From assembly GCF_002257705.1 (NCBI RefSeq), contig NZ_LSLK01000109.1:49272-113271 (forward strand): a DNA stretch of 64,000 bases, read 5' to 3'. Both the position numbers and the translations under genes were made by a program. Below the pieces are notes generated by a model. That model ran no database searches. It was not told the DNA's origin and saw nothing but the letters and a program-made list of their open reading frames with translations. Of the stretch, positions 34,346 through 44,092 are shown in pieces. Position 1 is the stretch's first letter, and each line of letters begins with the position of its first letter. Source of the DNA: Sporomusa silvacetica DSM 10669. Lineage in GTDB: Bacteria; Bacillota; Negativicutes; Sporomusales; Sporomusaceae.

Positions 34346-34897
34346 ATGGAATGTATAGATCCGTTTACGCGTTGTCCGATATATGAAACAGAACATTTTA
34401 TCTTAAGAAAATTAGTGATGGATGATAGCCAAGAATTATTTCAATGCTACTCTGATCCGATGGCTGCAAAATTTTTCAATGGCGATAATTGTGGTGATGA
34501 TTTTTTTTATGATGATTTTCATAAGTTTACCGAGTGTGTAAGGTATTGGCTGAAGGCGTATGATATTCATGATTTTGTACGGTTTAGCATTGTAAATAAA
34601 AAAGATAATAGGGTAATTGGAACTGCTGAAATATGCCCGTCTTATAAATATTCAAAAGCCATAGAGACAATTGGCATTTTGCGGATTGACATCATGTCGC
34701 CTTTTGAAACAAAGATTTTTATGAAAGAATTATACGATGTGCTGATAGCTAACATCTATAAGGACTTTCAGGTCGATCTTTTGCTTACTAAGGCTATCCC
34801 AGAAGCAAAAATTCGGAGAAGAATATTAAAAGAGAGCTTGTTTGTTGATGCTGCACCAAAATGCAATATACCATTTGCAGATTATTACATTCGGTAA
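34346..34897 (+). CDS. GNAT acetyltransferase, RimJ/RimL type
   Basis: About 183 residues; ATG 34346 has GGGGGAG seven bases upstream, which rules out the ATG at 34265. The N-terminus ETEHFILRKLVMDDSQELFQ is typical of ribosomal-protein-alanine-type GNATs. The acetyl-CoA signature in the middle is weak and the usual R/Q-x-x-G-x-G/A loop is not obvious, so activity is uncertain. Single gene behind leader E13. Confidence 0.72.
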   Translation: MECIDPFTRCPIYETEHFILRKLVMDDSQELFQCYSDPMAAKFFNGDNCGDDFFYDDFHKFTECVRYWLKAYDIHDFVRFSIVNKKDNRVIGTAEICPSYKYSKAIETIGILRIDIMSPFETKIFMKELYDVLIANIYKDFQVDLLLTKAIPEAKIRRRILKESLFVDAAPKCNIPFADYYIR

Positions 34898-35097
34898 GAG
34901 CTTATTGCCATACAAGGGGTGACAACTGCATTGTTTGGGATTGGAACGGCACATTATTTGATGATTTGGAAGTTAGTATAAAAGTGATGAACAAATTGTT
35001 ATTGAAAAATACATTGACATAATTCAAATTTTAGACTAAAATAAAGGAAAATATACCCAGAAACGATTGACGAATATTGAAAATCTGCACAGATTTT
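34898..35097 (+). other. Gap before element E14
   Basis: No gene seen. The consensus promoter for E14 is within it. A short frame around 34900-35000 contains DWNGTLFDDLEVSIKVMNKL, which looks like the start of a HAD phosphatase and may be another scrap. Confidence 0.35.
35014..35042 (+). promoter_or_regulatory. Sigma-A promoter for element E14
   Basis: TTGACA at 35014 and TAAAAT at 35037 with a 17-base spacer. Confidence 0.7.
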
Positions 35098-35165
35098 AGT
35101 TCGATCAGAAAGAGACTGAAGGCTAAGGCGTGATTTCCGTTGGAAATCCCTTGGCCTTTTTGTTT
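35098..35165 (+). promoter_or_regulatory. Leader-RNA switch element E14
   Basis: AGTT plus an extra C, GA, P1 TCAG/CTGA (35105-35108 with 35116-35119), A, GGCT, then terminator with ATTTCC/GGAAAT inner stem and T-run. P0 forms as AGTT with GGCT if the C is bulged. It controls the second, frameshifted sulfhydrylase gene. Confidence 0.75.
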
Positions 35166-35199
35166 TGCTTAAAACCTAAATAATGCGAGGAGGATTTAC

Positions 35200-36503
35200 A
35201 TGACAGCAGAGCAGTATAAGTTTGATACACTCAAAGTACGGGGCGGGTATGATCCGGTCCAGCATAATTTAGCCGTTTCGGTACCCATCTATCAGACGGC
35301 TTCCTATGAACTTGGCGATACCGAGCGTGTTGGTCGGTTGTTTACATTTGAAGAATTTGGTTTTCTTTATAGCCGGATTGGTAATCCGACGGTGGCAGTG
35401 CTGGAAGAACGGCTGGTTGCGTTAGACGGTGGTGCAGCGGCTGTGCTGTCGGGTCGGGTATGGCAGCAGTTACATATACTCTTTTGAATCTAACGGAAGG
35501 CGGCGGTCGGATTTTGACAACGCCTTACTTATATGGTGGAACCGTTGACAGTTTTAAAAAAATTTATCCGAAATTTGGTATTGCTATTGACCAGGTTGCT
35601 GAGCCGGATGATATCAACGCATATCGCCAGGCTATCAAACCGGATACCAAAGCCATTTATGTAGAAAGCATCAGCAACCCTAATGCCGTGGTTGCCGACC
35701 TGGAAGCGCTAGCAAAAATTGCCCATGAGCATGATATTCCGCTCATTGTCGACAATACTGTTGCCACTCCCTATCTCCTCAACCCGATAAAATACGGGGC
35801 TGATATTGTCGTATATTCAGCGACAAAGGCGCTGAGCGGGCATGGCAATGTCATTGCCGGTGTTATTGTGGAAGCCGGCAAGTTTAATTGGGCTAATGGC
35901 AAGTTTCCGCATTTTTTAGAACCTTATCATACCTTAAGAACCAAGGAGGGACAGCCGAGAAACTTTCTCGAAGTATTTCCGGACTTTCCGTTCTCGTTTC
36001 GTATCCGTTTAAACTATTTGGCCTATTTTGGCGCGGCACTCAGTCCGTTTGATGCCTATTTGGTTTTGCTGGGTCTGGAGACGCTTTCCGAACGGGTGAA
36101 TAAACAGGTGGCTAGCACGGAGGCCGTGATTCGTTATCTGGAAAAGCATCGCGGTGTTGCCTGGGTCAATCATCCGCGTGCGGAGCACAGTCCTTGTCGG
36201 ACCTTGGCGGAGAAGTATCTGCCGAAAGGCGCCGGCTCATTGCTTACTTTTGGCTTCAACGGGAGCGAACAACAGTCAGCCAAGTTTATTGATGCACTAA
36301 AATTATTCAGTTATCAGGCTAATATTGGTGACGCCAGGTCGCTGGTTATCAATTCTCCCAAAACCACGCATGGCGAACTGACTCCCGCTAAACAAGCTGC
36401 CGCCGATATTAGTTCTGATACCATTCGCTTATCCATTGGCTTGGAAGATCCGGATGATTTAATTGCTGATTTGGAGCAGGCGTTTGTTAAAGCACTGGCG
36501 TGA
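35200..36503 (+). pseudogene. metY: Second O-acetylhomoserine sulfhydrylase, one-base frameshift
   Basis: The first frame (35200-35487) gives the N-terminus through GGAAAVLSG and then goes out of frame. The second frame (from 35460, MAAVTYTLLNLTEGG) continues to the normal end. The expected join SGSGMAAVTY needs one extra base near 35456, so a single-base deletion broke the gene, unless it is a sequencing error. The PLP lysine region SATKALSGHGNVIAG is intact. It has its own leader element and promoter, so it was a regulon member parallel to metY at 19842. Confidence 0.88.
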
Positions 36504-36525
36504 ACCATTTTGGAGGGCTTTTTCG

Positions 36526-37206
36526 ATGAATGAGATAGAATTAATTATTTTTGACATGGACGGATTAATGTTTGATACCGAGAGGCAGTCGTTTGCCTGG
36601 TGGAAAGAGGCGGCCGCCAGTCACGGGTACGAGGTTGACGATGTGATTTATAAACGTACTATCGGGTCGAACGCCCGGCGGACAAGGGATATATACCTGC
36701 AGCATTTTGGTGAAGCCTTTCCTTATGAACGTGTCAGGGAAGAGCTGATCAATGTTAGAAGCCGTGCTAAAGAAACCGGCGTTCCGGTAAAAGACGGTCT
36801 TTATGAACTGTTGGACTATTTGAAAAAGACCAAAGTAAAAAAAGCCGTAGCCACCTCTACAAGCAGGGAAAGGGCTCTGAAATTGTTAGCGGAGGCCGGA
36901 GTCATAGACTGCTTTGATTATGTGCTGTGCGGTGACGAAATACAAGAATCCAAGCCACACCCGGAAATATTTCTAAAAGTAGCTGAAAAAATTGGCTGCC
37001 AGTCGGAAAAATGTCTGGTATTGGAAGATTCGGAAGCGGGCATATTAGCGGCTCATGCAGCAGGGATGCTGCCCATCATGGTTCCTGATATGAAGCAGCC
37101 GGAGGAAGAAATTAAAGCATTGCTCTATAAACAGATGCTTAGTTTACATGAGGTAAGGTCGTTTTTGGAAGACGTATTTTTGCTAGTGAAAGCAAGATTT
37201 AATTAG
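36526..37206 (+). CDS. HAD-superfamily hydrolase, beta-phosphoglucomutase-like
   Basis: 226 residues. Motif I is FDMDGLMFDTE (nucleophile Asp), motif II ATSTSR, the Lys of motif III is in ESKPHPEIF, and motif IV is LEDSEAGILAA. The cap domain between residues 15 and 85 places it in subfamily I. ATG 36526 has GGAGGG upstream. It follows metY2 by 22 bases and probably shares its transcript. Substrate is a small phosphorylated compound, not identifiable. Confidence 0.87.
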   Translation: MNEIELIIFDMDGLMFDTERQSFAWWKEAAASHGYEVDDVIYKRTIGSNARRTRDIYLQHFGEAFPYERVREELINVRSRAKETGVPVKDGLYELLDYLKKTKVKKAVATSTSRERALKLLAEAGVIDCFDYVLCGDEIQESKPHPEIFLKVAEKIGCQSEKCLVLEDSEAGILAAHAAGMLPIMVPDMKQPEEEIKALLYKQMLSLHEVRSFLEDVFLLVKARFN

Positions 37207-37264
37207 GGGCAGGTTTCTAAACAGATAGTGAATATGCGATATAAACGCATATTTTTCCCTCTTC

Positions 37265-37740
37265 AGGCTGCGGATGATCAATGGTTTGCAGTACCGGGCG
37301 GCGGCTATTGCAGGAATGTCAACGCAGTTTTTCTGGGGCTTTATGTATGGCATGATTTATGAGGCTTTCTTCGCCAGTACCACAGCCGTTTTGCCGATTA
37401 CGCTGAAACAATTGATTACCTATGTCTGGCTGTAAACACTGCAACATTGTGTTTCTGGACCATCCAGGGCATTGAAGTGATCAATATCCTCACGGATGGC
37501 GGCAAGGAACTGGCTCAGTACCCGCTGGACATATATAAGAAATGGGTGACGCGCTTTTTTACGTTTGTAATTCCCTTTGGCTGCGTAAACTATTTGCCCC
37601 TGATGTTTGTCCTGGACAGGGTGGAAGGCAGCAGCGTCCTGTTGTACATGCTGTCCCCTTTGTTTGGAATAGTTTTCATTGTGCCTTGCGTACTATTGTG
37701 GAACTATGGCGTCAGGCACTATCTGTCCACAGGTTCCTGA
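37265..37740 (+). pseudogene. ABC-2 type permease remnant with internal deletion
   Basis: An N-terminal part (from about 37265) reads MINGLQYRAAAIAGMSTQFF and continues to ITLKQLITYVWL, then a TAA. A second part in another frame (37447-37740) holds two C-terminal spans (FFTFVIPFGCVNYLPLMF and LSPLFGIVFIVPCVLLW). The roughly 100 residues between them are missing. Both belong to the ABC-2 permease family, often encoded in pairs with an ATPase; no partner remains. Confidence 0.75.
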
Positions 37741-37823
37741 TATCCGGCCAACACATTGGTGCATGAAAAGTTGCGTTAGCCGTTACTCTTCCTGTTATAC
37801 TAACAGATGAAAGGAGGGAATGT

Positions 37824-38699
37824 ATGGATTGGCTGGAAAGAATGGGCAGAGCAATGGGGTATATTGAGGAGAACTTGGCCGGAGAGATTGATTTTAGGAC
37901 AGCGGCAGAGTTGGCATGCTGTTCTGTATATCATTTTCAAAGAATGTTCTCTTTTATTACGGATGTTCCCTTATCAGAGTACATCCGGCGGCGCAGGCTT
38001 ACTCTGGCAGCGTTTGAACTGCAAACCGGTGATAGCAAAATCATTGATTTGGCGCTTAAATATGGTTACGATTCGCCTGTTTCCTTCACCCGTGCATTTC
38101 AAAAGTTACACGGCATTACGCCTACGTCTGCTCGCGAGACGGGAGTCCGGCTTAAGGCTTATCCACGCCTATCCTTTCATATTTCACTGAGAGGAGACAA
38201 GGAAATGAATTATCGAATTGTTGAAAAATCCGCATTTTCGGTCCTGGGGAAAGCGCTTAAGGTTTCTACGGTCAATGAGGCCCAATTGGAACGAATTCCA
38301 CAATTTTGGGATGAATTGAGACAAAATGGCAGTATTGACAAACTTAGCAGTCGGGCTGCGGCGGGCGGTCAAATAGGAAAAAATCTGCTCGGGATTTGTA
38401 CAGAGGGTGCCAACGATGAGTTTGTTTATGTTATTGCTGTTGAGAATACTGCCAGAGTGAAAGAGACAGGCTTTGAAACTTTCGTTATCCCGGCTTTGAC
38501 CTGGGGTGTGTTTGAAGCCGTTGGCCCGATGCCTAATGCGATACAGGAACTTTTCAAACGGATTTATACCGAGTTTTTTCCGGCAGGCGGCTATGAGCGA
38601 GGCAACGGACCGGATATTGAGGTGTACTATGAGGGGGATATTCATAGTCCGGACTATCGCTTTGAAGTTTGGATACCGGTAATTAAGAAGAAGTCATAA
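37824..38699 (+). CDS. AraC-family regulator with GyrI-like effector domain
   Basis: 291 residues. Residues 1-105 hold the two AraC helix-turn-helix units (AELACCSVYHFQRMFSFI and ALKYGYDSPVSFTRAFQKLHG). Residues 125-290 form a GyrI/Rob-like small-molecule-binding domain (YRIVEKSAFSVLGKALKVST, ending YRFEVWIPV). The ATG follows AAAGGAGGGAATGT. Such regulators usually respond to drugs or amphipathic compounds. It has no leader element, so it lies outside the RNA-controlled regulon. Confidence 0.9.
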   Translation: MDWLERMGRAMGYIEENLAGEIDFRTAAELACCSVYHFQRMFSFITDVPLSEYIRRRRLTLAAFELQTGDSKIIDLALKYGYDSPVSFTRAFQKLHGITPTSARETGVRLKAYPRLSFHISLRGDKEMNYRIVEKSAFSVLGKALKVSTVNEAQLERIPQFWDELRQNGSIDKLSSRAAAGGQIGKNLLGICTEGANDEFVYVIAVENTARVKETGFETFVIPALTWGVFEAVGPMPNAIQELFKRIYTEFFPAGGYERGNGPDIEVYYEGDIHSPDYRFEVWIPVIKKKS

Positions 38700-38711
38700 T
38701 ATAAGAAAGTA

Positions 38712-38740
38712 TTGACGAATATTTCCATATAGAATAGAAT
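38712..38740 (+). promoter_or_regulatory. Sigma-A promoter for element E15
   Basis: TTGACG at 38712 and TAGAAT at 38735 with a 17-base spacer. Confidence 0.7.
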
Positions 38741-38759
38741 TTGATTAGAACTGTGAGCA

Positions 38760-38818
38760 ACTGACTAGTCAAGTTACTAGAGGCTGCATTCCGAAGCTGC
38801 GGAATGCAGCTTTTGTGT
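38760..38818 (+). promoter_or_regulatory. Leader-RNA switch element E15
   Basis: ACT, GA, P1 CTAGT/ACTAG (38765-38769 with 38776-38780), A, GGC, then terminator GCTGCATTCC..GGAATGCAGC and TTTTGTGTTTT. The first P0 position is an A-C mismatch in this copy. It controls the GNAT at 38848. Confidence 0.75.
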
Positions 38819-38847
38819 TTTATTTATGATGGAAATGAGGCTTTAAG

Positions 38848-39300
38848 ATGCTTAAAGAAGTCAGGAAAGTTTATTTTAATGAACTCGGACAACTGTTAAA
38901 GCTTTATAAATATTTGCATCCAGATGATCCGGAACTGATTATTGATATAAAGCTTATAAAATTGTGGCAAGAAATCTTTGATGATCTCAACTATTTTTGT
39001 TTAGCCATTGAAGAAGATAATATACTTGTTGCTTCATGTGTTTTGAATATCATAAACAATTTGACACGGGGAGCCAGGCCGTATGCCCTTATAGAAAACG
39101 TAGTGACTCATCAGGACTATCGAAAAAAAGGATACGCAACCGCAATTTTAAGGAAGGCCATTGAAATAGCCAAAGAAAAAAACTGTTATAAGGTAATGCT
39201 GCTGACGAGCAGAAAAGAGGAAAGTACATTGCGCTTCTACGAAGAAGCGGGATTTATGCGCGGTGATAAAACCGGATTTGTCATAAGGTTTGACAAATAA
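38848..39300 (+). CDS. GNAT-family N-acetyltransferase
   Basis: 150 residues with a clear acetyl-CoA motif (ENVVTHQDYRKKGYATAILRKA) near residues 85-110 and the closing TLRFYEEAGFMRGDKTGF. The ATG at 38848 is 30 bases after element E15. It is the third acetyltransferase behind a leader element. The next HAD gene starts 23 bases downstream, so they form an operon. Confidence 0.85.
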   Translation: MLKEVRKVYFNELGQLLKLYKYLHPDDPELIIDIKLIKLWQEIFDDLNYFCLAIEEDNILVASCVLNIINNLTRGARPYALIENVVTHQDYRKKGYATAILRKAIEIAKEKNCYKVMLLTSRKEESTLRFYEEAGFMRGDKTGFVIRFDK

Positions 39301-39322
39301 GCCGCTGGCGAGGAGAAGACGG

Positions 39323-40039
39323 ATGAAAATTCGCGGAATGATATTTGACTTGGACGGTACGCTGCTTAATTCACTGCCGGTGTGCTATAGCGGTTTTCGC
39401 AGCACTTTGCGGAAGTTCCTTGGCCGTGAATACTCGGATACCGAGATAAACGCATTGTTTGGACCCAGTGAAGAGGGAGTGCTGAAAAAACTGCTGCCTG
39501 ATCAGTGGGAGGAAAGTCTGCAATATTATTTGGCGGCTTACGATAAGGCCCATACAGAATATGCCAAGCCTTTTCCTGGAGTGGAAGCTGCTTTAGCGCT
39601 GCTAAAAGAGCGAAATGTCCGGCTGGCCATTGTTTCCGGCAAGGGGGCCGGCACGATGGCCATCTCTTTACGGCATTCAGGGTTGGGCAAGTTTTTTGAG
39701 GTGGTGCAAACCGGCTCGGAACATGGCGCGGATAAGCCGGCTCACATAAAGAAGGTGGTTAGCCTATGGGACTATAACCCCGGAGAAATTGCGTATATCG
39801 GGGATACCGCATATGATATCCAGGCGGCGCAGACGGTGGGGACGGTCGCAATTGGCGCTGTTTGGGCGAATACGGCCAGCACGCAGCAGGTTAAGGCCAT
39901 GAACCCTGACCAGGTTTTTAGCTCGGTGGAGGATTTTCTCGCGTGGATTGAGACTAGCTTCCCAAAATCCAAGAGTGAAAAAAATGGTCAGTTTTGCGAA
40001 ACAAGGGTTCGGGGCTTGCCCCGAGGTTCATGCTATTGA
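39323..40039 (+). CDS. HAD hydrolase, phosphoglycolate-phosphatase-like
   Basis: About 238 residues. Motif I FDLDGTLLNS, motif II VSGKGAG, Lys in GADKPAHIKK and motif IV IGDTAYDIQAA. ATG 39323 follows GAGGAG; the ATG at 39290 overlaps the previous gene and has no site. The last 20 residues (NGQFCETRVRGLPRGSCY) look like read-through into non-coding sequence and may show a displaced stop. Confidence 0.85.
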   Translation: MKIRGMIFDLDGTLLNSLPVCYSGFRSTLRKFLGREYSDTEINALFGPSEEGVLKKLLPDQWEESLQYYLAAYDKAHTEYAKPFPGVEAALALLKERNVRLAIVSGKGAGTMAISLRHSGLGKFFEVVQTGSEHGADKPAHIKKVVSLWDYNPGEIAYIGDTAYDIQAAQTVGTVAIGAVWANTASTQQVKAMNPDQVFSSVEDFLAWIETSFPKSKSEKNGQFCETRVRGLPRGSCY

Positions 40040-40152
40040 TTTGATGTATCAAGTAAATTCATATCAATTGTAGGATTTGAGATAATTTATCTAGGAATTA
40101 ACAATAGCATGATAATATAGTTGAAAACTATTCTTTGCGAGGTGGCTTATAT

Positions 40153-40602
40153 ATGCCAGATAAACAATATAAGGATAAACAAATTGCAATTTCCGAAAGC
40201 GATGGAGAGTCAGCATTATATATTAGGCAACAATTAGTAAAATATAACCTGCAAAAAGTTCTATTAGAGGGAAAGTTAACAATCGAACCATTAAATTTTA
40301 TTCTGAAAAATACAGACGGAAATATTGTTGGTGGAATAAATGCCAATATTATTGCCTATTTGAGAAAATGTCGTGTTGATATATTTTGGATTGATGAGCA
40401 ATATCGTGGAAGAGGATATGGAAGTAAACTTTTAGGAAAAGTTGAGGAATTTGCAATGGCAAGTGGATGTACATTAATTCAACTTGATACATATAGTTTT
40501 CAAGCTCCTAAATTTTACATTAAGCAGGGGTATGAACTATTTGGCGTTATTGAAGACTGCCCTCCAGGGCATTCGCACTACTTTTTTAAGAAGACTTTAT
40601 AA
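40153..40602 (+). CDS. GNAT-family N-acetyltransferase
   Basis: 149 residues. Acetyl-CoA loop in DEQYRGRGYGSKLLGKVEEF; C-terminal FYIKQGYELFGVIEDCPPGH is typical of the GNAT subgroup acting on small antibiotics or amines. ATG 40153 follows GAGGTGG. Its upstream region (40040-40152) has no leader element that I can see, so it seems independent of the regulon. Confidence 0.85.
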   Translation: MPDKQYKDKQIAISESDGESALYIRQQLVKYNLQKVLLEGKLTIEPLNFILKNTDGNIVGGINANIIAYLRKCRVDIFWIDEQYRGRGYGSKLLGKVEEFAMASGCTLIQLDTYSFQAPKFYIKQGYELFGVIEDCPPGHSHYFFKKTL

Positions 40603-40738
40603 ATTTTAAAACATTCATTGCAAGTTTGACGGCAGTTTTTGAAAAATATAGCATGAATGGGAAGGTAGTATTATTAAACAATACTCATAGCTACGTTGGC
40701 GAGGTGTGAGGAGCTATTGGGAAACAGGGGGCATTTTT

Positions 40739-41266
40739 ATGGAACCTATTGATTTTATTTATGAATCCCATGATGATGTAAGCATATATGCCAGGCAGTG
40801 GCCGGTGGAAAAAGAAAAAATAAAAGGTGTTATTCAGGTCGCGCATGGGTTAGGCGAAACTGCTGATTATTATCAGGAATTCAGTGAAAATGCAATTAAG
40901 GCCGGGTTTGCCGTCTACATAAATGAAGCAAGAGGTCATGGTAGGACAGCCGGTGATATTACTTCACCAAACTATAGGGAAAAAGCCGGTGATATCGGTG
41001 AAAATGGATTTGCCAAAATGAAGGAAGATTTGCATGCGTATACCGGGATAATCCAAAACCAATATCCCGTTATACCCATTTTTCTGTTAGGACACAGTAT
41101 GGGATCAGCGGTTGCCAGGTTGTATGCCTTTGACTATGGCAGCGAAATAAATGGTCTGATTACTACCGGCACACTATTTGATTCCCTGGAGCTGGATTAT
41201 TTATTACAAATAGCGGCACAAGAGATAAAGGAGCGCGGTCTAAAAGCTCCTTGCCAGGATACCTAA
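40739..41266 (+). pseudogene. Alpha/beta hydrolase (monoacylglycerol-lipase-like), C-terminally truncated
   Basis: 175 residues, about 60 percent of the family length. The oxyanion region QVAHGLGETADYY and the nucleophile elbow LLGHSMGSAVA are present. The acid and the His of the triad, which lie in the last third, are lost: the sequence stops at KAPCQDT and runs into a truncated methyltransferase. A deletion joined the two genes. Confidence 0.75.
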
Positions 41267-41297
41267 GCCGGAGGTTGCCGCACCAATCATAGCTGAT

Positions 41298-42158
41298 GTG
41301 AACAGTGCGATTCACTCTGACATTGTATGGCCGGGGTCGGGTTATAATAATCTCCTGGCGCATATCTTCGGTGGAAAAATAAAATTCCGGGCCAAGGGAA
41401 ACATCGATGTTATTAGACCTGCGTTTCAGAGCCTAGCGGAGCTTGATAAATTTGATGTCGGCATACTGGACAAACACCCTTGGATTATTACTATCCGTGA
41501 CATCATCAAGCAAGTTGACTCCCTTGTTGGGCAAAATGTTTTGGTGGGAACGTCGGTATGGGGGCCGTTCACTCTTGCGGGACAGTTTTACGGGGTCGAA
41601 AAACTCATGAGCGGACTCTATAAAGATAAAGCAGCGATTCATGCGCTATTGGAAGTCATGACGGAAATATGTTACCGGTATTTATCGCCGACTATTGAAA
41701 AAGGGGCTCTGCTGTTGTCGATAGCTGAACCGACCGCATCAGGCGATCTCATTTCGCTTCAGCACTTTGAGGATTTTGTAGTGCCTTACCTGACGAAGCT
41801 GGTCAGCCGTTTAAAACAAGACGGGGCATTGATCACGCTTCATATTTGCGGCAATATTCGTGATCGGCTGGCCTTGGCGCCGGCGATTGGAGTGGACTTG
41901 CTTTCTGTAGACTCTAAAGTTGACTTAGACGTGGCGATAAAAACATTGGATGGCCGTGTGGCGTTGGCAGGGAATTTGAATCCGGTAATGTTGAAAGATT
42001 GCCCGGCGAACGGTCTGATCACTGCGACAGAAAAAATTTTGCAGGAGGCATCCGGATATTCGCGGTATATTCTGATGCTGGGATGTGATATTCCGCCAAC
42101 TGTGCCGCTGTATAATGTGCAAACCTTTCTTAGCACAGGATTAAACTGGGTAGGGTGA
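41298..42158 (+). pseudogene. MtaA/UroD-type methyltransferase, N-terminally truncated
   Basis: From a GTG, 286 residues match the methyltransferase family (HSDIVWPGSGYNNLLAHIFG, then the zinc site LHICGNIRD and LGCDIPP). About 60 N-terminal residues are missing, and the frame upstream continues without a start to the end of the broken hydrolase. It may still be made from the GTG, but lack of the N-terminal helices makes function doubtful. Third member of this family in the window. Confidence 0.72.
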
Positions 42159-42186
42159 TTCAATCTTGACTTTTTTCACCAGTCCC

Positions 42187-42215
42187 TTGACAGTTGCAGG
42201 GTATGATGGTACAAT
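42187..42215 (+). promoter_or_regulatory. Sigma-A promoter for element E16
   Basis: TTGACA at 42187 and TACAAT at 42210 with a 17-base spacer. Confidence 0.75.
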
Positions 42216-42237
42216 CAAATCCAACTTAATAGACATT

Positions 42238-42310
42238 GCTGATCAGAAATACTGAAGGCTAAGGGAATTCCCGTATATTGTATGTGCGGAAGCTTCCTTA
42301 GCTTTTTTAT
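42238..42310 (+). promoter_or_regulatory. Leader-RNA switch element E16
   Basis: GCT, GA, P1 TCAG/CTGA (42243-42246 with 42252-42255), A, GGC, then terminator GCTAAGG..CCTTAGC with an imperfect inner stem and TTTTTT. It precedes metNIQ. A methionine-uptake operon behind the element supports a sulfur-related signal; no S-box or T-box is seen here. Confidence 0.82.
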
Positions 42311-42385
42311 TTGTCAGCCGCAAAGCATTGGGTTTTCGCGGGCGATCTAGAGAGTATTATTTTTATAGTTGAGGTGATTTTACTA

Positions 42386-43432
42386 GTGATTAAACTTACC
42401 AATGTAACAAAGACTTATGTAGGAAAAAATGACGTCCATGCACTTAAGGGCGTTAGCCTTACTGTAGAACCCGGTGAGATATATGGCATTATCGGCCTAA
42501 GCGGAGCTGGAAAAAGCACCTTAATTCGCTGCATTAATATGTTGGAAAAGCCTACCGAAGGATCCGTCATTGTAGATGGGCAGGAACTGACTTCTTTATC
42601 GACCGACAAACTCAGGGAAGCTAGAAAAAAAATTGGTATGATTTTTCAGCACTTCAATCTCTTATCTTCACGTACAGTGTATGATAATATTGCTTTTCCG
42701 CTAGAATTAGAAGGTCGATCTAAGCAGGAAATCGAGCAGACGATTACCCCTTTGCTGGAGCTTGTAGGCTTAACGGACAAGAAGTATCATTACCCCTCCC
42801 AACTGAGTGGAGGACAAAAGCAACGTGTAGGTATTGCTCGGGCACTGGCCAACAACCCGGAAGTTCTCCTTTGTGATGAGGCCACCTCCGCACTGGATCC
42901 TCAAACCACCAAATCGATCTTGGAACTTCTTCAGGACGTTAACCGCAAGCTCAAACTAACTATTGTATTGATTACTCACGAAATGCATGTAATCAAGGAG
43001 ATTTGCCACCATGTGGCAGTCATCGAAAACGGACTCATTATCGAACAGGGCAAGGTTATCGATGTATTCACCAATCCTCAGTCGGCAACGGCTAAGGAAT
43101 TCGTCGGTTCCGTTATCAGTACAAATTTGCCTGAAGAAATAATTCGTTCCTTTTCGCTTTCGCCTGTACCTATCCCCAATAGCAATATCATCGCTCGTCT
43201 TACCTTTCTTGGTGAGTCTGCAAACGACCCGGTTATTGCAAGTTTAATTCGCTGCTTTGATGTTGATGTAAGTATTTTATTTGGCAATATTGACTACATT
43301 CAAGGAAACCCGTTTGGCATACTAATTATTTCTATCTCCGGAAATGAGGACAGTCTAAAGAATACTATGGATTATCTGAACAATAAAAACTTAAAAGTGG
43401 AGGTGATAGGCTATGTCTCCACAAATGATTGA
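42386..43432 (+). CDS. metN: Methionine ABC transporter ATPase
   Basis: About 348 residues. Walker A GLSGAGKST (37-45), signature LSGGQKQR, Walker B VLLCDEATSALD, and a C-terminal NIL domain (about 265-340) that binds methionine and shuts transport in MetN. GTG 42386 follows GAGGTGA; the upstream ATG lies in leader sequence. Its end overlaps metI by 20 bases. Confidence 0.92.
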   Translation: MIKLTNVTKTYVGKNDVHALKGVSLTVEPGEIYGIIGLSGAGKSTLIRCINMLEKPTEGSVIVDGQELTSLSTDKLREARKKIGMIFQHFNLLSSRTVYDNIAFPLELEGRSKQEIEQTITPLLELVGLTDKKYHYPSQLSGGQKQRVGIARALANNPEVLLCDEATSALDPQTTKSILELLQDVNRKLKLTIVLITHEMHVIKEICHHVAVIENGLIIEQGKVIDVFTNPQSATAKEFVGSVISTNLPEEIIRSFSLSPVPIPNSNIIARLTFLGESANDPVIASLIRCFDVDVSILFGNIDYIQGNPFGILIISISGNEDSLKNTMDYLNNKNLKVEVIGYVSTND

Positions 43433-44066
43433 TCCCTTACTCCTTAGTCTGTGGCAGACAATTCACATGGTAGTTGTTTCTGCCAGCATTGCCGCCGTAC
43501 TGGGCATTCCTTTGGGAGTCATACTACTTACAACCGCCAAGGGCCATATCTTGGAAAATGTTCCTTTGAACCGAGTATTAGGTACTATTGTGAATGCGAC
43601 CCGCTCTGTTCCTTTTATTATTCTCATGGTAGCTATTATTCCTTTAACCCGGTTGCTTGTTGGGACTTCGATCGGTACTACGGCCGCAATTGTTCCTCTC
43701 AGCATTGCGGCTATCCCCTTTGTTGGACGGCTGGTTGAAGCTTCCTTAAAAGAGATTGATTACGGGCTAATCGAAGCAGCGCTGGCTATGGGAGCTTCTC
43801 CCTTTCAGATTATCCGCAAAGTGCTTCTGCCTGAATCATTGGCAACAATTATCTCCGGGCTTACAATTACAACCATTACCCTTATAGGCTTCTCTGCAAT
43901 GGCCGGTGTTATTGGCGGCGGCGGTTTGGGTGACTTGGCTATCCGGTACGGTTATCAACGGTTTCAAGCCGATGTAATGTTGGCAACAGTTATTGTTCTT
44001 CTCATTATGGTACAGCTTGTACAATCCATGGGTAATTATATTGCCCGTCGGGTGAACAAAAAATAA
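43413..44066 (+). CDS. metI: Methionine ABC transporter permease
   Basis: 217 residues, five spans, MetI-type EAA loop (EAALAMGASPFQIIRKVLLPE). Start overlaps metN and has GGAGGTGA. The order N-I-Q is canonical. Confidence 0.92.
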   Translation: MSPQMIDPLLLSLWQTIHMVVVSASIAAVLGIPLGVILLTTAKGHILENVPLNRVLGTIVNATRSVPFIILMVAIIPLTRLLVGTSIGTTAAIVPLSIAAIPFVGRLVEASLKEIDYGLIEAALAMGASPFQIIRKVLLPESLATIISGLTITTITLIGFSAMAGVIGGGGLGDLAIRYGYQRFQADVMLATVIVLLIMVQLVQSMGNYIARRVNKK

Positions 44067-44092
44067 AACAATACATTTTAGGAGGTTATTCC

